Part shown: positions 58,799 through 64,000 of the stretch, piece by piece
How positions within the stretch are numbered: the stretch's first letter is position 1
Layout: each line of letters begins with the position of its first letter
Assembly (NCBI RefSeq): GCF_026183735.1
Contig: NZ_JAPFRE010000006.1
Coordinates: 1 to 64,000 of the forward strand
Direction of reading: 5' to 3'
Length of the DNA stretch: 64,000 nt
From: Alteromonas sp. ASW11-130
GTDB taxonomy: Bacteria; Pseudomonadota; Gammaproteobacteria; Enterobacterales; Alteromonadaceae
Made by a program: the position numbers and the translations under genes
The notes under the pieces: model-generated
Seen by the model: only the letters and a program-made list of their open reading frames with translations
Database searches by the model: none
What the model was told of the DNA's origin: nothing

Positions 58799-59249
58799 TT
58801 GCGTCCCTTATGTTTTTGCTCATACGAAGGAACTTACGAAAAAGTGGGCAGATAAGATCCTAATCTAATAGTAGTGAGAAAACTTCCCCCCAGTTTTGCT
58901 CGTCTACCCCCTCCGGTGTAGGCTGAGTTAACGGCGGGAATACGCGACAATAGCGAGGCTAAGCTATAACACGATAACGGAAAGCCAGACTCGCCCCATT
59001 ACGGACCCGCTTCTTATACCAACTTATGTACTATAGCGGACGGGCTGAAAGATTTAATAAAGCGTTCACCAGTCATTTTTGAACAATTCAGCGTCTCTTC
59101 ATAGTAAATATAGAGTTGAGTTTAGTGAATGTCCCCGTTTAGTTTCAGGCCTGTATTAGTGATTGCCTTACTGTTTATATCATCGACAGGCATCGGTACA
59201 GAAAGCACGCTACGATAATAGAATCGAATGTAAGAAGTGAGTAACCCAA
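58799..59249. other. Intergenic region with a possible truncated secretion signal
   Basis: This stretch of about 450 bp holds the mscS promoter and the DUF924 leader. A 29-codon plus-strand frame at 59129-59218 reads as a signal-peptide-like leader (VLVIALLFISSTG) but then stops. It could be the remnant of a secreted protein. Nothing else seen. Confidence 0.4.
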
Positions 59250-59816
59250 ATGGTAGAAAAGACTGGTATTTCAACAGAAGAAGCATCAGGTGTCATCGCA
59301 TTTTGGTTTCAGGAGCTTAAACCTGAGCAATGGTTTAAAAAAGATAACAGCGTAGACAAGTTGATAGCAGTTCGCTACGCGAAAATTCACACTGCAGCTA
59401 CGAGAGGTGAGCTATGGCACTGGCGGGCCACTCCCCTGGGACGACTGGCTGAGGTTATTGTGCTGGATCAGTTTTCCAGAAATATTTTTAGAGACAACGA
59501 GAAAGCGTTTTCGAATGATGTATTAGCATTAGCGTTATCTCAAGAAGCAATCAGTTTAGCTGCAGATAAAACGTTACCTATTGAACAACGTGCGTTTATG
59601 TATATGCCTTTTATGCATAGTGAGTCACTTCATATTCATGACATAGCGATGCAACTTTTCGCAACTGAAGGGCTTGAAGCGCAGTTAAAATTCGAAAAAC
59701 AACATCGCGATATTATTTGCAAGTTCGGCCGCTATCCCCATAGGAACACCATTCTAGGTAGAGAATCTACGCCCGCTGAAAAAGCCTTTCTTAACCAGCC
59801 TGGCAGCGCATTTTGA
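59250..59816 (+). CDS. DUF924-family protein
   Basis: The 188-residue protein has the DUF924 hallmarks: EEASGVIAFWFQELKPEQWF, GRLAEVIVLDQFSRNIFRD (helical TPR-like core), QRAFMYMPFMHSE and GRYPHRNTILGRESTPAE. Function is unknown; homologues are soluble alpha-helical proteins. It converges with the rhodanese gene. Confidence 0.87.
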   Translation: MVEKTGISTEEASGVIAFWFQELKPEQWFKKDNSVDKLIAVRYAKIHTAATRGELWHWRATPLGRLAEVIVLDQFSRNIFRDNEKAFSNDVLALALSQEAISLAADKTLPIEQRAFMYMPFMHSESLHIHDIAMQLFATEGLEAQLKFEKQHRDIICKFGRYPHRNTILGRESTPAEKAFLNQPGSAF

Positions 59817-59833
59817 ACAACTTTCTTTTCAAG

Positions 59834-60248
59834 TTAGCCTAACACTAATTCTTCACGAGCGACCGGTTCTACAGGCAAACCCGATCGTTTCCAGGCTGTG
59901 AAACCACCTTCGAGATAGCTCACTGATTGTAGCCCCATCTCAACCAGAGTGGCAGTAGCCAATGTTGAGCGCCAGCCCGAATCGCAGTATAAAATAAATG
60001 ATTTTGTTTTCCCAAATATAGGTTTGAAATAGGGACTGTCAGGATCTACCCAAAATTCTAACATACCGCGCGGGGCATGTAAGGCGCCCGGTATTTGACC
60101 GCTATTTTCTAATTCGCGAATGTCTCGTATATCCACCAGAACCACATCAGGGTTATACATCCCTTGACTTGCTTGATACGTGGAGGCAAATGATATTCTT
60201 TCTGCAGCTTCCGCTAACAGTGTGCAGTAACCCTTTTACTAAAGTCAT
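59834..60248 (-). pseudogene. Rhodanese-domain gene with apparent 5' frameshift
   Basis: The intact part (59834-60160, 108 codons) is a rhodanese domain: VVLVDIRDIRELENSGQIPGALHAP, catalytic Cys59 in YCDSGWRS, and a terminal GGFTAWKRSG. Family N-termini extend upstream. Protein-like sequence (LAEAAERISFASTYQASQ) continues in this frame to about 60217, while a strong ribosome site (AAGGAG) and ATG (60248) open in another frame (MTLVKGLL) that stops in TAA. A 7-base duplication near CAGTGTGCAGT (60217-60228) would explain it. The ATG at 60160 has no usable ribosome site. It is either a pseudogene, an error in the sequence, or a short functional form. Confidence 0.65.
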
Positions 60249-60523
60249 AGGTTTCTCCTTGCTTATTTGCTACTTCACCCTACTGACTAAAAAAGCATCA
60301 AACAAATTATACATAAAAATAGTGAATATAAGACCTCATTAGAATAAACAAGAATGAGTCGGTAAAGCTTATACCTAAAAGAAAATTTAAGTGGTTTTTT
60401 TAATGGTTTTCTGTATACACTGGGATTGCAATGCAGGTCTTGCACTACCTCCCCCCATTTTAATAACGCATTTCACTGCATTGCCATTTATCTTAGTTAT
60501 TTGTATTATTAAAAGGATTTGCT

Positions 60524-61108
60524 ATGAAAGCTTTCTATGCCTCGCTACTTCTTTTGTTTTCCTTGTCATCCCAAGCCACTGTTGTCAGATACGATTTAGA
60601 TCACCTTATCGGTGAATCATTGTACCGTTCCGTTTATGGTGAAGATGCGGGTTACCTGTTACTGGATATCGATAATTCGCCGATTAAGGTAATGCAGGAA
60701 GCGCGCATTGTCGTTAATTTAGAAAATATAAACTTATCTTCCGCAGGCCGTCTCGTATTCAGAATTTTTGGGGACGAAAGTGCGGCATACATGATTGATG
60801 GGGATAACGCTAACATCACTATGGAATATAGTGGTGAGTATGATCCTTTGGTTAATGTCAGCCCTTGGCTAGACGAAGGCTTTTGGGAGTTTCAATTTAC
60901 GCTAGATTCTTACGTAGAGATGCTCTCCTTAAGTGCGCTTCCCTCAGCCGATGAATTTGTCATGTTTGGTGAAAATAGTTATCTGGAAATATCAGACACT
61001 GTCGGCGAGCTACTCACGGTTGGCGTTTCCGAGCCGTTAATAGCTGGCATGGTTGCTTTGGCGGGCGTCGGCTTGGGTCGGCGTCGAAAGCTAATCACCT
61101 CATCTTAA
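60524..61108 (+). CDS. PEP-CTERM-like secreted protein of unknown function
   Basis: The 194-residue protein has a signal peptide (about 1-18), an acidic beta-rich body and a C-terminal tail of proline-bearing motif (VSEPLIAG), hydrophobic helix and RRR cluster, matching the PEP-CTERM sorting signal with SEP in place of PEP. The ribosome site AAGGA precedes the ATG. The body matches no family I know. Exosortase genes are not in this window. Confidence 0.7.
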   Translation: MKAFYASLLLLFSLSSQATVVRYDLDHLIGESLYRSVYGEDAGYLLLDIDNSPIKVMQEARIVVNLENINLSSAGRLVFRIFGDESAAYMIDGDNANITMEYSGEYDPLVNVSPWLDEGFWEFQFTLDSYVEMLSLSALPSADEFVMFGENSYLEISDTVGELLTVGVSEPLIAGMVALAGVGLGRRRKLITSS

Positions 61109-62359
61109 AATCACTACAAATGGCGCGGCGATTGTCGCGCAATCAACTCAGACACTCCTTCTTTACGTCCGCAAAATCAAACAAAATCATATTCACTTAT
61201 ACTCTATTCGACGAAAAGCCTCAGAGCTTGCTTGCCCCATTCATTATGGTTGTTGCACTACCGCCCGCAAAACCAATTCATAAATAAATATCATTGAGTG
61301 CTGTGGGGCATCGAATAGGTACGGCCATGTAAACTATATCGGTAACCTGTCGGCAAAACAGGTGTTTTTGACTGCACATGGTAACAAACAGCTACGTAAC
61401 AGAACGGGGATTAATTTGTAGGGCTTTGCGAGAAAAGCAAATGCGTAATCAGAAAATAGACGTACTTAAAGGAAAACGACATCGGGCAGAACAATGAAGG
61501 GTTATCGATACCCATCGTAAAAGTTTGCTAAACAAACTAAGAAAATCATCACGAAGAGAAGACGAGCTTTAAGCGTCTTACGCAAGCCTCATTGATCATT
61601 CGTCACCCTCACTCAAATGGGCTTAAGGGAGTAAGCAAACACGACGTAGATAATTATTACCACGTATTATTTAATGGATTTGAAAAGATATCTTCCGACC
61701 TATATACCAGCGTAGAAGAGATTCTGCCTAGATTATCATTGTACCGTATTAATCGACCAGCGCATTTGCTGGCGTATTAAAAACCACGCTGTCGTAATAA
61801 TGGCGATTACCGGTCAGCACATGTAACGATATGGCTGTGATTGTGTTTAAGTTATTTTTAAAGGTTTACAGTTTTAAAAATAACCCAAGACTTTCAAAAC
61901 AGTTAACTTGCCCTGATACGAAAGATGATCACCATTGCCACCCTCCACAATAAACAACCCCATCACGTTTCCAGTAGTCTCCTAACGGAATTATTTAATA
62001 TTTACGAAAAAGGAATACGCATGGAGCATGGCTGTTTAAAGAATCGCCTTGAAGAGAACCTCAGGGGACGAGATTGACCTTCGAGGAGAATATAAGGTTG
62101 ATGTAGATTTCATCAATATACGTTCAAATAAGGATGGTTACTTCTACTCCAACAAGTTGAGAGCGCCCGTAATTCAAGCGAGTGTCCTAGCGTCGCAAAT
62201 CACAATAGAACGTTTAGACAATAACAAAACCATTCCTGAAAATGGGGTAAACCAAAACTACTCACAAACCAATTGAAAAAACTGAACAAATTACATACAG
62301 TAGAGTTACAAAATAAATCAACAAAACATTAACTTAACAACTTCAGAAGGAATTGAATA
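61109..62359. other. 1.25-kb region of short broken frames
   Basis: No convincing intact gene. Plus-strand frames at 61592-61780 (TTG start, 62 aa) and 62049-62276 (TTG start, 75 aa) have partly protein-like translations (VDNYYHVLFNGFEKISSDLY; IDLRGEYKVDVDFINIRSNK) but no ATG and no family match. A short ATG frame at 62021 overlaps the second in another phase. This looks like decayed coding sequence between two PEP-CTERM genes. Confidence 0.4.
62049..62276 (+). CDS. Possible hypothetical protein or gene remnant
   Basis: The 75-codon frame from TTG 62049 is protein-like (GEYKVDVDFINIRSNK) but may be the end of a longer frameshifted gene starting at 62021 (ATG with AAGGA before it). No family recognised. 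Confidence 0.25.
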   Translation: MKRTSGDEIDLRGEYKVDVDFINIRSNKDGYFYSNKLRAPVIQASVLASQITIERLDNNKTIPENGVNQNYSQTN

Positions 62360-62974
62360 ATGAAAAAGATGTTACTTTTAGCAGCACTGTTAATCCCTGC
62401 ATGGGCTAATGCGTCACTGCTATACACTTTCAACTACACTGAGTTAGATAATCAAGTGTTTACTATTGATAACAGCTTGGGTAGGAATCCTGGCTATATT
62501 ACTAGCATTCACGTTGGCCCTAACGAATTTGAGCTTGGATTTGATGGTAACCCCCTTTATTACTCATGGGATATCAACTTAGATAAGAATCTTACTAATG
62601 TCGCTGACAATTTTCGGATTGTAGGTCGGCTAAATGCATTTTACGGAATAGATGCCTCATTCAATCGGCCCCATTATAAAACGGCAGTTGGCGAATATAA
62701 TACCGCGACAATTGATAATTTCTATTATAGAGAAGAGGATGGATACCCGTTTCTGTACGACCCTCAACTAAATCACCACGGCTGGACGCTTGATTTGACG
62801 TTGCTCTACGGTGACAACTATTACTATGGTGATGATATCTATCAAATCGCTTTTGGTGTGGGTAATTCGCTTACATTGACAGATACTAAATATCTAGTGC
62901 CGGAGCCGTTAGCAGCAGCACTATTTCTTCCCGCTTTAGCTCTTATTGGCTTTAGACGAAACAAACGTAAATAA
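62360..62974 (+). CDS. PEP-CTERM sorting-domain secreted protein
   Basis: The 204-residue protein has a signal peptide (about 1-18), a tyrosine/aspartate-rich beta body and a canonical C-terminal sorting signal: VPEPLAAALF, then a hydrophobic helix and a terminal RRNKRK basic cluster. In bacteria with exosortase, such proteins are cleaved at the PEP motif and delivered to the outside or surface glycan. AGAAGGAA precedes the ATG. The body function is unknown. Confidence 0.82.
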   Translation: MKKMLLLAALLIPAWANASLLYTFNYTELDNQVFTIDNSLGRNPGYITSIHVGPNEFELGFDGNPLYYSWDINLDKNLTNVADNFRIVGRLNAFYGIDASFNRPHYKTAVGEYNTATIDNFYYREEDGYPFLYDPQLNHHGWTLDLTLLYGDNYYYGDDIYQIAFGVGNSLTLTDTKYLVPEPLAAALFLPALALIGFRRNKRK

Positions 62975-62979
62975 ATGAA

Positions 62980-63006
62980 TCAGGCCGCATTTAGCGGCCT
63001 TTTTTA
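62980..63006 (+). terminator. Terminator of the PEP-CTERM gene
   Basis: AGGCCGC (62982-62988) pairs with GCGGCCT (62994-63000), loop ATTTA, followed by TTTTTT. Confidence 0.93.
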
Positions 63007-63362
63007 TGCTACGGCGTTGCGCTCTATTTGGGTCGCGCTAAATGTGGCTACTTTTTGAGAGCTGGGAAAATCAACAAACCTTTTGCATGCCCACCCACGT
63101 AGAGAATCAATTGGAATACAGGGTTGTTCAGTAACAATTCCAGTTTTGGTAAATCCCCTATCCTAGGTTATGACCCTTGCTTAGCAACGCGAATTGAGTG
63201 TTTACCATCTCCAACAGGGGCGATATTACCAATTTGATTTGTTTTGAGTCTTCAAGACCTACTTGGACGCGTTATAATATGGCAAATAGCAATGCTGTAT
63301 ACGGCTAGGAATAGGTTTCATATTCAGGAAACGGTGGAACGTAAGGCGAAAGCCTTTAAGAA
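63007..63362. other. Intergenic region downstream of tRNA-Val
   Basis: About 355 bp without a gene. A small hairpin AAGGC-GAAA-GCCTT at about 63342-63355 follows the tRNA on its strand, without a T tract. I saw no duplicate of the tRNA 3' end to suggest an attachment site. Confidence 0.4.
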
Positions 63363-63439
<77 letters not shown>

Positions 63440-63549
63440 ATTGAAAATCTTGCAGCCGTTCCAGTAGTCTAAGTTGCTGGAACGGCGCGTATAATAACGA
63501 TGCTCCCGCCCGGACGCAAGTATATTTTAATTAGATGGCGATTAACTGC

Positions 63550-64000
63550 TCAAACTGCACTCAGTTCATTGATTTTTGGAGAGGGTAAGCATTCAAACGG
63601 TAGCGGTTTGATTAAATCCACTATGGATTGATCCTCGGTAATTTTCATAAAGTACTCTCCCAGTTTGTCAGACTCTTGAATAACCGTTTCCCAATAACTG
63701 ATTCGGGTCTTGTCATCCATCTTTTTAAAGTCTTTACGATCGGGGATTTTAGAAAAAGGCAACGAATTAACAAATTCCGCTGAAGGTACCAGCATTACCG
63801 TATTGGCGTAACTGCTGGCGTGAGGCCACCTTTTCTTTAACCCTTTATCAAACCATCCTGTAATGGGGCGGGGGTAAAAATGAGGATATAGAACAAGTCC
63901 TGGCTCCGGGCCAAAACTTAAATCGAAGTGGTAGTCGATGATTCCCCCATCGCGATATACCCCCACAGGCGCATCCACAATGTGTTCAACGCCCCTCATT
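63550..64000 (-). CDS. Patatin-like phospholipase, C-terminal part (cut by window edge)
   Basis: This 149-residue (or more) fragment contains YRDGGIIDYHFD, whose Asp-Gly-Gly matches the second catalytic element of patatin (Ser-Asp dyad), and a downstream tail with WPHASSYANTVMLVPS and FSKIPDRKDFKKM, as in bacterial patatin-like phospholipases. The GxSxG serine motif would be upstream, beyond the window. An ATG at 63999 is probably internal. Confidence 0.65.
   Translation of the reverse strand, partial: MRGVEHIVDAPVGVYRDGGIIDYHFDLSFGPEPGLVLYPHFYPRPITGWFDKGLKKRWPHASSYANTVMLVPSAEFVNSLPFSKIPDRKDFKKMDDKTRISYWETVIQESDKLGEYFMKITEDQSIVDLIKPLPFECLPSPKINELSAV

Overview
The window looks like a chromosomal segment of a marine gammaproteobacterium of the order Alteromonadales, probably Alteromonadaceae. 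The supports are the liu leucine-catabolism operon led by a MerR-type LiuR, the mfd-csiV pair, the thrS-infC-rpmI-rplT and pheST-ihfA blocks, several small PEP-CTERM-type secreted proteins, and moderate GC throughout. The species assignment is inference from gene content, not from any search.

Layout. 1-0.8 kb: the tail of a REP-associated (RAYT/IS200-like) transposase, followed by a duplicated 172-bp block and a 27-bp-period array of AGTGCCTGTCCTATT repeats. 0.8-6.1 kb (minus strand): a periplasmic-binding-domain/GGDEF membrane protein with a degenerate active site, a PEP-CTERM-like secreted protein and a large secreted subtilisin-like protease. 6.5-15.0 kb: acetyl-CoA acetyltransferase, divergent from liuR-liuA-liuB-liuC-liuD-liuE, which together take isovaleryl-CoA to acetoacetate plus acetyl-CoA. 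Two LiuR-operator-like palindromes 22 bp apart lie between them. 15.0-23.6 kb: single housekeeping or metabolic genes (SRPBCC protein, nucleoside hydrolase, glgC, alpha/beta hydrolase, thioesterase, HDOD protein, glycosyltransferase, SufE-like and DUF2750 proteins). 23.7-25.65 kb: a two-gene unit of unknown function followed by a decayed gene end and a heptamer microsatellite.

25.6-31.3 kb is a red/far-red light module: a response regulator REC-PAS-PAS-GGDEF-EAL, a bacteriophytochrome hybrid HWE kinase, and divergently a biliverdin-making heme oxygenase, with a 30-bp inverted repeat in the shared promoter. In this model heme oxygenase supplies biliverdin, the phytochrome signals to the response regulator, and the output is cyclic-di-GMP turnover. 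31.3-45.5 kb: xthA, a membrane protein, a phosphoribosyltransferase, a LolC/E-type permease without a neighbouring lolD, a PilZ-like protein, mfd-csiV-cobalamin adenosyltransferase, gene remnants, nagZ, a penicillin acylase-family protein and a small membrane-anchored protein.

46.0-54.8 kb: the classic translation cluster on the minus strand (thrS-infC-rpmI-rplT ... pheS-pheT-ihfA), here split by a phytanoyl-CoA dioxygenase-like gene on the opposite strand. infC starts at the rare codon ATT. 55.0-60.2 kb: fructosamine kinase-like, pteridine reductase and DUF3080 genes, an MscS channel, a DUF924 protein and a rhodanese gene with an apparent frameshift at its 5' end. 60.5-63.0 kb: two more PEP-CTERM-type proteins separated by about 1.25 kb of apparently decayed sequence. 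The window ends with tRNA-Val(GAC) and the C-terminal half of a patatin-like phospholipase.
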